Numbered from the stretch's first letter, positions 1 to 41,190 are shown. The stretch is DNA of 64,000 nucleotides from Limanda limanda (GCF_963576545.1 NC_083648.1:25207042-25271041); one strand, 5' to 3'. The notes: generated by a model not told the origin, from the sequence alone. Numbers and translations: made by a program.

Positions 1-282
1 ATTCTTGAGAAGTGATTACATTATTTGTTCTCAACAAAGCCCATTGCAGCGCTGCGAGTTTCTCGTTTCAGTTGTGTCCCTGTTTGCTCTTTTCTTCGTG
101 TTACTGCTGTTACCTTGATCATTTACTGTTGTCCAAGGGCCTAAAATGAACATCAGAATCTTAAAGTGGAAGTGGTGTCAAATGTATGTTAGGAGTGAGG
201 ATTGCTGGGACACTCCTTGGAGCCATGAATCCAACATGATGTGAAACTAACACCTGACTCCGTCGTCTCCTGTCTGTTGCAG

Positions 283-3200
283 ATGCCTCCTACAGCCTCA
301 GTGTGTCTACTCATATTCATGTGTGTGTGCTGCGTGGAAGAATGTGTGGGTTTCCCAAATGGCTCGGTGGCATTTTCCTGTGGCAACATGATGCCAGTAC
401 ACCCTCCATACAGCCCCTCCACCAGTAACCCTCCATTCACTCTGTCCACATCTAGCGCCACCTACACGCCTGGTGGAGTCATTACAGGTTTGAATGCTGC
501 AATATTCCTACTCATCAGTTCCTTTATGTGTCAGATGTCAGGTGCTCCACTGTATATCTATCAGGAAGGATATCAGAAATAGGGAACATATGGTTCAGAT
601 ATATGATATATTATAAGTCAGCATGCTGAACAGCTCTGGTCACTCACTGGTCTGTAAGCATCCAGTTGGCTGCTCAGAGGCCATATTATTGCTTTGGGTC
701 AGTGATCATCAGCAGCACTCACTCCCAGCAGGAAACCATGCTCGGTGGCAGAGTAAACAAACAGCACCTTCAAATAACTCAGTTCAATTAGTTATTTCCA
801 GTGTTGGGGAGTAACGGAATACATGTAACGGCGTTACGTATTTAGAATACAAATTATGAGTAACTGTATTCCGTTACAGTTACAAATTAAATAGATGGTA
901 TTCAGAATACAGTTACATTGTTGAAATCAGTGGATTACATGACGGTACTTCTCGAGTTTATTCACTCTCTCGTAAATCCACCGGCGGCAAAGCCCCCAGG
1001 AAGCAGCTGGAGACCAGGGCTGCCGTAAGAGCGCCCGGACCCCGGCGGCGTGAAGGAGCCTCACCGCTACCGGCTCGGGACACAGGCCCGGGACCGAGGC
1101 TCTGAGAGAGTTCCGTCGCTACCAGAAATCTACGGAGCTGCTGATCCGCAAGCTGCCCTTCCAGCACCTGGTGAGAGAAGACCGACCTGCGCTTCCGGAG
1201 CTCCGCTGTCATGGCTCTGCAGGAGGCCAGCGAGGCACGCCGGGTTCACACCGGACGCTGAAGCGCCGGGCAGCGCTAATAATATCACCCGTTGACCCAG
1301 TAGCATATGGTCACTTGTTTCTCCAACATTAACTGCAACAGCGTCCCAATTTAATTTCATCCATCTTCAAGAGCTTCTCCGCTGTTTGCTCCGTTCATTG
1401 TCGGGTGTCGAGGGTAAATTACGTATTCTCCGCCTCCCCCCCCCCTCTCTTTTTATCTTTATGACTGCTTGTGTGTCTGTAGTGGATGGGCAGAGGGGGG
1501 CATTTAATAATGTGATCGGTAAAATTGGTAAAATTAAAACTCCAGGACAACAGAAGGGGAATACAAACTATGGGATGCATACTTTATCATTTATATCATA
1601 TAATATGTCATCAATATCGTTTAAAATAATTTTTCAGTGTGTTTCATGGAGCGATACGCTCGCGTCAAGCGCAAAAATAGACTCGACGCCGAAACGATGC
1701 TGCATGGCGCGAGGCAGCCTTGGCGCAGGGGGGGGGGGGGGGTTCAGCCTCCGGTGGGACCCGCACAGAGGTGGGAGAGGATGGGAGCCGGACATCCAGC
1801 TGCCCTGCCGCATCTTGCGGAGAGAGAGTTTAAACTGCTGCTGCTCCACTGACTATAACAACGCCGCAATCATACAATTAAAAAATGCAATACAAACCGG
1901 AAGTATTCCAAGTATTCAGAATACGTTACTCAGATTAGTTAATGTAATGGAATACGTTACAGATTACATTTTTGGGCATGTATTCTGTATTCTGTAACGG
2001 AATACGTTTTGAAAGTATCCTTCCCAACACTGGTTATTTCTAACAAATAAGGGAAAAAAGGTTCAATTCAAAACCTCACGTAGCTAAGATGAGGTGGAGT
2101 TAAACACTTAATAGTTTTCTTCTCAGATGTGTAAATCAATGTTGCTGTCTATGATTCATTTCATGTGAGGAATCAGAAAGTCACCAAACTCATTATTAAC
2201 AGATCATTTTGGGTTTGTCAGATTGGGTTAATCTACCAGGGGCAGAGAGAAAGAACAGGAATTTAAATTTTAGTCCATGCAATGTATTTGCTGTGTCGTG
2301 TCCATCTCCACTCTTTCCTCATCTTTTCCTCTATTATCGGTCTCCTTTCTTCACTCCTCTTCACCCTCCTGCTTCTCCCATATTCACTTTCTGCTCCCCT
2401 CTAATTCTCCTTGACCCCGCCCTCTGTCCCGGGGTTGGTGTTTGGTAATAGATCAGAGGTCAGAGGTCACGTTTGGAGGAACTCACTTTGACTGCAGTCC
2501 TTAACACAACTTTTTTTTTGGAGTACTTGCACTTACAGTATTAAATGGCCTCAGATGCAAAGAAATTCTAAATTTCCCTTTTCTCCCGTCTCCGCCCTTT
2601 TCTTTCCACTAACACACATTTCTCTCATTTTACCCATAAGGCCCTTTCTGTATGCTATGGGGGGATTCTCCCTGCAGCGTCTGCAGTTGGCCTGTCTCAT
2701 GTTTCAAAGAACCCCTCCCCACTCTCACCTCCATATTTCTGTCCCTGCAGTGACGGTGGAGGTGGTGAAGAACAGCTCCACTGAGTTCCAGGGTTTCCTG
2801 TTACAGGCCAGGAGCAGACAGGGAAATGGTACAGAAAGGACAATAAACAAGACTTGTTTCTTAGCTTTGTCAGTTAGGCAACATTATGAACCGTGTGTGT
2901 GGATATGTATATGTGTTTCTTGTGTGCCTTAAAATCAAGATTAGGATCATTATAATTTTTTGCCCTATGTATTTTGGAAAGTTTCTAAGGATTCAGGTTG
3001 TGTCCCTTCACAAGTACAGAGTGAGCTACTATTCTTCTGCTTCTAGCTCTGCTGTGGCCTGTAGGAAAGTTCACCAACATTGACACCAGCCTATTTACGG
3101 CACTCACCTGTCAAAACATGAAGGTATGTGTGTGAGTGTGACATCACGCTGGTTCTTCACTGATTGAACATGACAACATCCTGAGGCGGTCCTCAGACCT

Positions 3201-3452
3201 TGATATTTAGCATGATTGCTACGTGCATTGATATTGACTAGGTTAGGTTATTGTAGACTTAAAATGGTCTGTAGGTGTGCTTGTTTGTCATTTGTTTGTC
3301 ATAAGAATGATTCTGTTATATCTGCAGAATTGCTGCTGTTTGCTTTTGTTGATAAAATCACCAATTAGCAGATCCTCTCTTCATAATCGACTAAATTAAT
3401 ATACATTTTATAATAAATACAACATTTTCTTTTGAATATATCAACTTGAACA

Positions 3453-3511
<59 letters not shown>

Positions 3512-4457
3512 TGCAGAACTCAACTGTTAGTCAGGCATCAGCAGCCAAAAAGAAGAAGGTCCAGCTGACATGGGAGGCTCCTCGCAACAGTGGCTCTGGC
3601 GATATCTACTTCAGGTAGACCATGTTACACTCACGCACACACACACAGAGGATTGATGATACAGTTTCCTCATCCAAACAATAATCTGATTCTCATTCAG
3701 TTTCATGTTGTTGTTGTCCACATGGCTGCAGTGCCACTCTGGTTCAGGACTACACAACATTCTGGGTTCAACTCAACAGCAGCTCTCTGAGACTGGACAG
3801 CAGTGGAAACTCTGCAGCTGGAGTAAGTTCTGACTGACTGACTGACTGACTAACTCACTCACTGAGTCACTGAGTCACTGAGTCACTGACTGACTGACTG
3901 ACTGACTGACTGACTGACTGACTGACTGACTGACTGACTGACTCACTCACTCACTCACTGACTGACTGACTCAGTGAATGACTGACCCACTGACTCACTC
4001 ACTCACTGACTGACTCAGTGAATTACTCACTGACTCACTTACTGACTGACCCACTGACTCACTCACTCACTTACTGACTCACTGACCCACTGACCCACTG
4101 ACTCACTGACTCACTGACTGACTGACTCAGTGAATGACTCACTAGCTGACTGACTGACTCACTGACTGACTGACTCAGTCAATGACTGACTCACTGACTG
4201 ACTGACTGACTCAGTGAATGACTCACTCACTGACTGACTGACTGACTCAGTGAATGACTCACTCACTCACTGACTGACTGACTGACTGACTGACTGACTG
4301 ACTGACTCACTGACCCCCTCACGCACTATCTTACTGACCTACTGACTGACTGACTGGCTGACCTACTGACTGACTGCTGGTGTGTTTCTCTCCCCTCAGG
4401 TCATCTCATCCTCAGCTCTTCTCTTCATCAACCTGTTGAGTCTATCTGCCTACTGCT

Positions 4458-4459
<2 letters not shown>
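283..4459 (+). CDS. Reeler-domain secreted/GPI-anchored protein, short frrs1 paralogue (6 exons)
   Basis: Exons: 283-487, 2751-2828, 3065-3123, 3517-3614, 3732-3822, 4400-4459. All have GT/AG borders and compatible phases, giving 196 residues. The ATG directly follows an acceptor (ttgcag), so a 5' UTR exon must lie upstream. Residues 1 to about 22 form a hydrophobic signal peptide. The Reeler signature follows (FPNG at the mature N-terminus, then [16 protein letters not shown], a Tyr-Thr-Pro-Gly turn, and [10 protein letters not shown]). The last exon encodes a short hydrophobic tail after a small-residue stretch (NSAAG), which looks like a GPI-attachment signal. There is no DOMON or b561 region. 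The first coding exon is 205 nt, the same as in frrs1 at 32513, which supports common descent. Its ligand is unknown. It could instead be annotated as a ferric-chelate-reductase-like or defence-protein-like Reeler gene. Confidence 0.8.
799..2032. mobile_element. Non-autonomous hAT-type DNA transposon carrying a histone H3 fragment
   Basis: The element starts CAGTGTTGGGGAG and ends with the inverted form CCCAACACTG. It is flanked by identical 8-bp copies of GTTATTTC at 791-798 and 2033-2040. An 8-bp target duplication with CAGTG-type ends is the hAT signature. Both ends hold many copies of a GTAACG/CGTTAC-type motif. No transposase frame is evident. The GC-rich interior contains a broken histone H3 sequence and a run of about a dozen G near 1730. 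It sits in intron 1 of the Reeler-only gene. Confidence 0.85.
968..1240 (+). pseudogene. Degraded histone H3 coding fragment inside a hAT element
   Basis: Read in shifting forward frames, the sequence gives successive H3 segments in the correct order: [13 protein letters not shown], then PHRYR, then [17 protein letters not shown], then LVRE, then [10 protein letters not shown]. The N-terminal tail start and the C-terminal part after about residue 100 are missing. Small indels break the frame, one of them deleting the segment after LVRE. The fragment is GC-rich compared with its surroundings and lies wholly within the transposon boundaries, so it looks captured rather than native. Confidence 0.8.
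3455..3510. repeat. (TG)n microsatellite abutting a splice acceptor
   Basis: About 28 TG units end directly at the ctgcag acceptor of exon 4 of the Reeler-only gene, replacing the usual polypyrimidine tract. Confidence 0.95.
3826..4374. repeat. Degenerate (GACT)n tetranucleotide array
   Basis: About 550 bases of GACT units with interspersed CACT, GAGT and GAAT variants fill almost the whole last intron of the Reeler-only gene. The array begins just after the donor. Confidence 0.95.

Positions 4460-4537
<78 letters not shown>
4459..4537. repeat. (AC)n microsatellite
   Basis: About 39 AC units begin at the last base of the TGA stop of the Reeler-only gene, so the repeat is the start of its 3' UTR. 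Confidence 0.95.
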
Positions 4538-4541
<4 letters not shown>

Positions 4542-4589
4542 AGTAAAAAGTCTTCTTGTGAAAACAAATCATGGCTGCCCATCATGACC

Positions 4590-4595
4590 AATAAA
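4590..4595 (+). terminator. Polyadenylation signal of the Reeler-only gene
   Basis: AATAAA lies 131 bases after the stop codon, just past a CA microsatellite that fills the early 3' UTR. Confidence 0.6.
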
Positions 4596-7500
4596 AGGTT
4601 TCTTTGTCAAGCTGTAGAGTTTCAGTTTATTTTCAATTGTCCAGAAGATTTGAAGGTGCAGATCAGCTGTCTCAGTTCAGGGGATTCATCCAGGAGGCGT
4701 CATCCTGGAGGCTGCATTTACTGTGTTTGAAGACAGATGCATCAGAGCACTAAAAATCCTTTCTTGAGATTTCCAGCAACCACAAATTAGGTTTTTATTG
4801 AACAGAACATTTTAAAATAGCTTTTGTCTTTTTCTTATTTGATTTGAATTCTTTAACCATGTGTTACTATATGATAAAATAATGTATAATTGTGTCACTT
4901 GATAATGAAAATATTTTATTCAACTGCAAAGCAAGCCGTGATTATCTGTCGTACTTGTATGTTCCCAGTCATGTGACTGATAGCCCCCTTCCTTTTTCAG
5001 TATATTGATATGGACTGAAAGAAGCTCTGTGGGAGAAGCATTATCATATAATATAGTATAATATAATATAAGTCCTCGATATCGATGGAAGGAAGTGTGC
5101 GGATCTTTTCAGTTTTTATACAGAAGTTGTTGTTGCATGGATGTCTGCGGTGCCCGGGGTCTGTCTCCATCTGGTGGCCTATAGTCATACTGCATCTTGC
5201 GACTTCTGTAGAGTAGTGTTTTGACTGATCTAGTTAAAATAAAAAAATAAAAAATAGCCCTTTATAGCTTTACAGCAAGTTAAGAATGCTCCCAAGGATG
5301 TAGGTGTACATGTTTCAAGAGGAGACTTCATGACCAGAACCTTGGAGATTCACCACCAAACTCAGGCCTCTGATACATTTCAGTAACTGGCAGGTCAGGC
5401 ACAGACACAGTGATAAACAGGTGGAGTTGCAGAACAAAGGTCTGTGGACTTATGAAACAGAAACCCTTCTCTGTTAAAATGAAGAGGAGAGTGTGGAGAG
5501 AGAGAGCAGCCTAATGACCGGAACCAGTCACAGCACGAACGCACAGGTCTATAGGAGCAGTGTGTGTTTTTCCGACACTGACCAGTGGCAGAGTCAGTCA
5601 CCTGATGTCAATGTGACTGAGCAGACTCACTCACTGAGTAGCAGAGCCTCGTAGTTCAGGTCATCACAGGACCAAGAACCCTTTACCATCTCTCAGAGTT
5701 GATTGACAGTTACCATTTAGATTGAGGTGGAGCTGCTCACAGTTCACTCACCAACAAACATGATCAACACAGTTTTCATCTTATTGTATCATATTATCAC
5801 ATAAAAGATCTTCTCACATTTACATTTAACGTCATATCTACTTTGTTTTACTCATATTTACACTTATTTGTTTTGATGTCATAAAATTGTTATTTTGATC
5901 TGTATTTATTTGTAGTTGCCCAACATGTTTAAATGTTAATTTATCTGCACGTCTGTTTATTTGTGAGTGGAAAAAATTAAATACGCCCCCTCATTTGTTT
6001 ACTTGATATGGTTGGAGTGGAAGAGGAAGAGGAGGGAGTTAAACTAAAGGGGAAGGTTGATACCCCAGAGAAACAGCGGTTCTTTCATATCCATTCAAAC
6101 CTCACTCTTAAATTGCTAACAGTAGTATCACATGTGATGTAATGTGCATCTTTAGAAAGTAAAATAACACAAAAAGTAGAAAATCAAGAGTCCATTAAAA
6201 CTTTGAAATAATTCAAAGAGACGTGTTGTGATCGAGTCAAGATTTTTAAACACACAGGTTAGAGACAGAGCAGTTACACACAGTCACGTTTCTCAGCAGG
6301 TTTTTAAACCACTTACACAACAGCTGTAATTGTTTGTGTTGCATATATTCTCTAGTATCTCAACACAAACTCACTCTTTAGAGAGAAATGCTGGTGATTT
6401 ATGTCACTAACAATTCAACATGTGTTACATCTACAGCTATAAGACAACATTGTCGGCATGAGCATGGTTACACACAACATTCATGCACAGGGGCAGTTCT
6501 TTTTACGTGAATACACAGTCAATTGATGAAGACACAGCACAGGTGAAATGGGAAACAGCTGGAAGACCGTGTGTGTGTGGTATTGATAACATGAGCGTAA
6601 AGGCATCAGGTGGAAGAGGAGATTTGAAGTAGAGATTGTGATCAGTCACTTAATGGAGACGTAAGGTTCAGGCCACTAGTTCACACAGAGGGAACATGAC
6701 GAGAGGTGACGGCTTATCTCCCTATAAATGGAACAGAGAACCTGTCCAGGTACATTAAACAGGATGCTCTATTTGTTAGACTTCTGGCTGTAGAGTCAAA
6801 GTGCTTTGATGCATAATATATAATACTATCATATCACGGCTGAGCTGAGATCAGTTCAGTTCATCATGGCAGATATCGCATTCAAAAATCCCACTCCTGA
6901 ATGTTTTTAAACCGAATAAACATCCTGAAGTGGGTCAAGTGAGAGACATATGAGCCGAGCTCTGGTTCAGAGGTGATGCTACAGTGTGACGCATGTCAGA
7001 GTGATAGAAACCATCACTCTTACACACAGTCTCAGAGTTTAGTTTGTGGTTCATTACCAGCCAGTGATGAGATTTCTCCCTTTTTGAGTAGATGAACCGT
7101 AAAACTTCAGATCAGTAAATGCAGAGTTTTCCACCAGTTTTGGGCAGGAATAGATTCTGTTTCTGTTACCAGGTCAAGACTGTGACAAGAAACGCACACG
7201 GTTTTAAGCCTTGATGTTAGTAAGGAGCAGCAGTGGGAGTATTAACACTTGAGAACCCTGGCACCATATATGCTCTGGAGTTGCTACTTGTTTTAAAACC
7301 CTGGCAAAACCTGTGTTTATGCTGCATGTTTGTGAAAGCTGGTAAATAAGAGTTTTCTATATGAACAAACAGTTTACTTAAAGTTTAAAAATATAACTGA
7401 AAATACCATGAATCGAAGCTCTGGGGGCCACATTGGAGCCGCCCACCAAACAACTATTTACTATTTTCTAACTACTCAATGGAGCTGCAGTCTGAGTTGC

Positions 7501-7699
7501 AAAGCAGGAACTCAGACAAGGATCAATGATGTTGAAGTTAACCAGATTCAAACCAAGTATTCTGTCGTATTTAACACAGGATCTTTCCCAATGTATATGA
7601 ATGCATGGAAAGCACTCTGATCACAGGAAGTGATGTCAGAGGTTATAGAGTTGTGTTGCAGTGACCTCTGCTGTGACATGATGGCCATGCAGAGGTCGT
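4596..7699. other. Intergenic region between convergent genes, including the probable agl 3' UTR
   Basis: No supported coding exon was seen. The Reeler gene and agl end tail to tail here. On the minus strand, AATAAA-type signals occur near 5905 and 5957, so the agl 3' UTR may extend that far. Short frames in this stretch have no family features. Confidence 0.6.
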
Positions 7700-28204
<20,505 letters not shown>

Positions 28205-29879
28205 CTGTACAGAGAAAAGAATGCTTTAAAAAGATCTTCTACAGGTAATTTAAAATCATCACTATTTTTTAGCTTCAAGACTATTACATTTCTCCATGAT
28301 GAGGGTCTTCATTCTGTGACTTCACAGCCACTGTGATGCATTGGCAGTATGTTGAAGTTATTCGGTCTGTACGTAACAGATAAATAAGTCAAGGCTGAAA
28401 TCTTCCAGGCAGTTTTTGCACATCACATAGCTACATAGATTATCATAAAGAATGTGGACATCACATCACTGAGTCAGATGCAGGAGTGGAGCTTCAAGCA
28501 AACGTTTCAGTTGAGCTGGGGGATTCATTTCATTATTTAGTCAGAAAGAGTGTTATTTTTTATAAAAGCCTTAAAAAGGTGGATTCCTTTAATGTCAAGT
28601 TCCTCAAATGCTTCAAGATTCATGATTTTGTTATTATTATGCTTGACATTATGCAAAATGTTTGCTATTTGTTGGTGTTTGTTTCTTGTGTGTGTGATTT
28701 ATTTGTTCTTCTGTTTATTTAATTGTAGGTTTCTTTGTAGTTGTTTGATTTATAAAAGGGGTTAAATATTGACCAGAGTTGTTTTAGCAGTTTAAACAGA
28801 TGTGCGTTGTGCAAACTGTTGTGACACAGCATGAGGAAGTTGGTCCAAATACCTTTTGGTATTGACTAGCTACAAAATGAAAAGTATATGATACAACACT
28901 GACAGAAACTATTTAGCATAATGAGACTGTGTATTTGCTATTGGAAAATGCTGTTCATACTTCTAAAACTTCTGAATGCAGTACTTTTAAAACGTAGTGC
29001 CAGTATTTTAACTTTGAAGTAACAAACATGTGTGTACTAGTTCTTACCTTGCATTGCGCAATATATAACACGAGGATATTGATTTTAAGAGCGAAGCCAA
29101 CAATCAGATTTTAAGGTCTACAGCTGACTTTTCAGATAAAGATAAATAAGTTACACAAAATGATTTTCGAGACAGGACATTATATCCAAGTCACTGACAC
29201 TTAAATGACTCTATACAGTTTTACCACAGGCCAAGCAAACAGACCGCTCCAATCAGGCAGGTTTAGAACGGGGCCTGCACCAGTGGCCTTTATTTCCAGC
29301 TAACCTCACATGAAAGTACTATTAAACTGCATGGGCAATATATGTATAGCCCAGTGGACCCCTTGAGGCTGGAGGGAACTTGAGGTTTGTTTAGAGCACA
29401 GCAGATCAGCACAGTTACCTGCACTCACATCTCAGAGGGAGCTTTGGGTTCAGTTCTACAGCAACAGGAGTGGGTTCATCCAGAGAAGGGAGCCCCTGAG
29501 CCCCTGGGAGTCTGCGCAGTGCTTCGGTACGACCAGGACAAGGTCAGGCATCCGGCCCTTAATGTCACACTATTTATAAAACCCTTCCCTCCGCTGCTCA
29601 CCCTGCCTGGCACTTAGTGTGCACACCGACTGACACACAGTGTACAGCGGGGTCTAATGGAGGTGATTGGGGAGGACTGCAGTGGCGATGCAGTGAACCG
29701 GCAAAGCGGTTTCCATTCTATATAGTGACGTTTTAAAGTCTTCTTGCTCACTTGCAGAGCCTGGATCTCTACAGAACACTGAGCAACAACTCATCTAACT
29801 GTTAGGGACTACTTTATCATTCGGCACACTTACAATTTAACATTAGCATCTTATTTCCGTAGAACTACACGATTACACT

Positions 29880-30430
29880 CGGTTCTCACACAAGAGGTGG
29901 GCGGTGCCGTGAAGTTGGAAATACACAGAGGAAAGTCAAGCACGGTGGCTCCTGCTGGTCTCCAGTCTGTTACTGGGTCTAACGTTATTATCAATGGTTT
30001 CCTGTTTCCTACTGTGGTACATTAGGTACGTTCACCTCGGAGCCAGGCCGCGTTAAAGAGACATGAGCGACCCGTTTGGAAATGTTTCTCAATACGCGAC
30101 ACTCTTTACCACATCAGGACGTGAACGTGGATTATTGAACACAACGTGAAAAACATGAAGGCTGCAACATTTGGCTAAACTTCAGTTCCGGAGCTAACGC
30201 AGCTCGTCACTTCGCCTCACACCTCACGGGCTGCAGCCACAGCTCGACCGTAACACACCGCAGTGCAAACACAGTGTAATGTCAGTGTGGTTCACCTGTA
30301 AGTTGTGCGTCAGGCCCGTCACAGCAGCAGGAGAACAGATCACTGACGAACCTGCACAGGCTGTGCTATCAGCAGTGGCGAAGCAGGGGGGCGGATACGT
30401 GCAGCAGACCGGGGCCTGCTACCGTAATAA
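29880..30430. promoter_or_regulatory. CpG-enriched candidate agl promoter / 5' region
   Basis: The stretch is clearly richer in CG dinucleotides than its surroundings (for example ACGTGAACGTGG, AGCTAACGCAGCTCGTCACTTCG). It lies between the first coding exons of the divergently transcribed agl and frrs1. Coding exon 1 of agl starts with an acceptor at 28205-28206, so at least one untranslated exon must lie upstream, plausibly here. The exact start is not visible. Confidence 0.4.
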
Positions 30431-32470
30431 CCCGAGTAAAGGGGGACCAGAAGCAGCGGAAGAGAGAAGCTCCTTTGTTAGTTTCAACCCCTTGTTGAGT
30501 GTTACCTTGTGCCCAGCAGCCCCTGTAGGTACACACTGTCCTGAACCTGCAACCTGCTGCACTGCTCAAAGGCAAATCTCTGGTGCTCACAGAGGAACAT
30601 TTCCCTTTTGGACTCAAACCATCAACCCCAGTCACATATATCTGATTTTTGTAGAATAAAAAATCCTCATAAGCATATATTCAAAACAGGAGAGTTGAAA
30701 ACGGACTCAATCATAAATTCATAAACTGGCTTCCCTACAGTCTTGACAGTACACTCTGCTGGACGGAGGAGGTACAGGCCTTGGTGTAATCTGGCATATT
30801 TACAGAAATCAATGATATAATCTGATTGGAAAATGGTGCCGTGATGCTCACAAAGAACATCAAATTACATAATTTGTGTTGCGCTGCATCTAAACTCGAC
30901 ACATGTACACACAGGCAGTGACGTAACCTGTCACTGCAGTGCAGTTGTCAGGCAGACAGAGAGCAGCACAGCAGATCTGGAGCACCGGCCAGGGACAGGA
31001 TGCTAATATTATATCATCCCCTGAGATGATCTATTCAATATTGAGATTCAGTTGGTACATTTGATCACAAATGCTGACTTCATTAGACAATAGTTACAAA
31101 CCTGTCATTTCTTTGGATATTATATATATCTATATTAACATCTGGGTCAAATGAGTTCTGTTTTGAATGGCTGGACAAGCAGTTCTGGCCAATGTGTCTA
31201 ATTGTTCAGCAGTGACAGAACCACAGTTTGAGATTTCTGTTATGACACACACAGCACGACAGTAGCTGCTTATCCAACGACATCTGCTAAGAATCTCCAA
31301 GCCAGCAGTGTGTGAGTAATGTTTGATAGAGAAAGTGCTGCACATAGATGCACTGTGTAAATGGGGTAATTGGCAAAACTGTTCTGTAAAGCGTTTTGAT
31401 TAATTACTATTTGATAGAATAGTTCTAATATAAACTAATAAAGCCAGAAGTGCCAGCCAGCACTGTAATAATGTGAGGTTACAGGGTATCACTCTGTGGG
31501 ACCATAAAGATATAGTTTATAGTAAGTTTTTCCTCAGCAACTTTCTGTACTATGTGGGGCTATTTAATGAAATATCTGCAAAGCCCTACCTAAAGTAATG
31601 ATACAGCTGACTTGGTTTAATTCTTAGAAAAAAAATAACTTCTAGACTGCATATTTACATATTTATATGTACTTTATTATGCACAGTAGGCTTTATAGAT
31701 ATGAATGGAATGTGTATGTGATAAGGTAATGGAAATGACATGCCCCAGAGTAACAGTTCCAATAGTCCATCACTCAGGCTGTAAAAATCCCTGCAGTATT
31801 GCCTAGTGTTCCATTTGAGGCAGTTGTTGGTTGAACTGCAGCAGAGTGGTGAGTACTCATTCCACTTTCAGTGATTCCTTTGTAATGCTCAGGAAACATG
31901 TTGCATTAGGTTTTATTTTAAGAGGTCCTCTAATGGCCAAGACACAAGATTAAGTGTTTTGTAATTAGATGAAACCATGTTATTTATTGTCTAAATCAGC
32001 CTTTGTGGTTGTGTTCTCATTGGAAGGTTGATGTGTGCAATGAGTGGTGGTTGCATAAGTTAACATACATTTGATCAAATTTATTGACAAAGGTGAAAAT
32101 ACTCAAACCACTTTTTCTTAGTAGCGTCGTGGAACAGCTTTTTCGTACTTATTGTCTTAGTCAGTGAAGTGTCTTAGCTGCAATCACCAAACCACCCACT
32201 GTTATCAGCTGATTTAACAATAAACAAAACCAATACAGAATACCAGCACTATAGTATAAGACAGGATCCGATCAATTATGTTATTATTATTAGTTAATAG
32301 TCAGTTACGTAATTTAACAATACGGTAATTTTTGTAATTAGTAACATGGTCCACTGGATTTTAAAATAGTGTTCTCTAATTTGGATTATATTGAGTGGGA
32401 AGCTCACAGTTTACTTCACTGTGACAAAACACAAGCTGTCATGTAATGAATTATTTCTGTTTCATTGTAG
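30431..32470. other. Intergenic region / frrs1 5' region
   Basis: No coding exon was found. frrs1 coding exon 1 begins after an acceptor at 32469-32470, so an untranslated first exon must lie upstream. GAGTG|GTGAGTAC near 31849 is one possible donor. The segment 31130-31350 holds a piece resembling the dispersed repeat at 63241 (TGCAGCACTTTCTCTATC on one strand). Confidence 0.4.
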
Positions 32471-39838
<7,368 letters not shown>

Positions 39839-40207
39839 ACTTCACACCACCACATTCTCAATAGTTGTGTTTTCATTTCATACAATTTCTGTATGACTTT
39901 TCGCCGCACCAATATCAAACCCTTTATTCTTTTATATTTGTGATTTGAAATAGCAGATAGATATGAATCGAATTCAGACATTAATAACATGTGAGTCATT
40001 TGCCTCTCTCAGAACAGAGTAGTATTATGTGATTGTACCAGCTTATGTCCTTGAACGTTTGAACTCAGTAACTTGAACCGGGGAGTACGTTTGCAGTTCC
40101 TGAAACAGTGTTCTGTATTTCCACAACTGCTCAGCTGCCCAACATAACTGTAACAGAGACCCTGGTCACACCCTCTTTTAACATTCATTCTTATAGATCC
40201 AATCGGT

Positions 40208-41190
40208 GGACAGCATGTGTTCACACCTGGTAATGATATGCGTCTTAAATATGTCCCCTGTGACTTGCTCTGTATGCAAATAATAATTGCCGTCATGATG
40301 ATCAGTGCTGATATTGTGGTGGGGGCTACTAACAAATCAATGTATGGACACTGAGAATAGTAAAAGTACGTATAAACTGCAGCAGGTCGGAGACATAATC
40401 TGAATAGGCGGTAGGTCATATGTGGCCTAGGACGTACACATGGCCAAAATAATATGGACACATGCATCCCAGACCAACTCTGAATGTGTTCTTCAAGATG
40501 CATTTGGGTACGTGCAGACCTGTACTCAATGCCCAATCATGGATTACAATCTGTGGATCGCGTATCAGAGATCGTAATGGTGCATCCAGTATGGTGGATT
40601 CTGTATCGTGCTGGCTGATCGTGATAATAAAGGCTGATCCTTTATCGTGTTGGCATCTGATAATGGTGGTGGACCACGACCGAGGTGGCAGCTGATGATG
40701 GATCCTAATTGGCGGCAGTGGACAATGACTGTGGACTGTAGTGGCATCCGATCTTGATGGTGGATCATGATCTTGCTGGCTGCTGACCATAGACCATGAT
40801 TGCAGCAGGACTGCTTGATATAAAATATTTCTCCTCAGATACTTGACGATTACTAACAATAATCCATCAATTCATTGACCTTCAGTTATGCTTCAAAATG
40901 TCTACCCTTATCAATGCTGCTAAAACCTTTATCTTGATGATGTTCACCTTTACACATCTATTGCACTTCTGTCTTTCTACGTTCTTTTTACCCTGTTAAA
41001 AGTTTTTTTAGTAGTTTTTCCTTACTCTTGTTAAGGGTTAAGGGCAGAGGATGTCACACCTTGTTAAAGCCCTATGAGACCAATTGTGATTTGTGAATAT
41101 GGGCGTTACAAATAAAATTTGATTGATTGATTGAGCACTTGTGATCAGATCACACAGGACAGATGTTAATACCAGGTCTGAACAGGGTCA
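40208..41190. mobile_element. Probable MITE-like repeat with inverted ends
   Basis: TGTTCACACCTGGTAATGAT near 40218 is matched in inverted form by GTTAATACCAGGTCTGAACA near 41165. Between them is a purine-rich GATGGTGGATC-type repetitive core (about 40560-40800) and a fish retroelement tail ending AAATAAAATTTGATTGATTG. This may be nested repeats rather than one element. No target duplication was recognised. Confidence 0.4.

Noticed and set aside
1386..1997. 203-codon plus-strand frame
   Set aside because: It lies entirely inside the hAT element, crosses a poly-G run and its subterminal repeats, and shows no domain.
3826..4374. Possible CRISPR-like or satellite array
   Set aside because: The units are four bases long with no spacers. 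It is a simple tetranucleotide repeat in an intron.
40009..40859. Minus-strand frames of 147-175 codons
   Set aside because: They fall within a repeat with inverted ends and show no recognisable domain.
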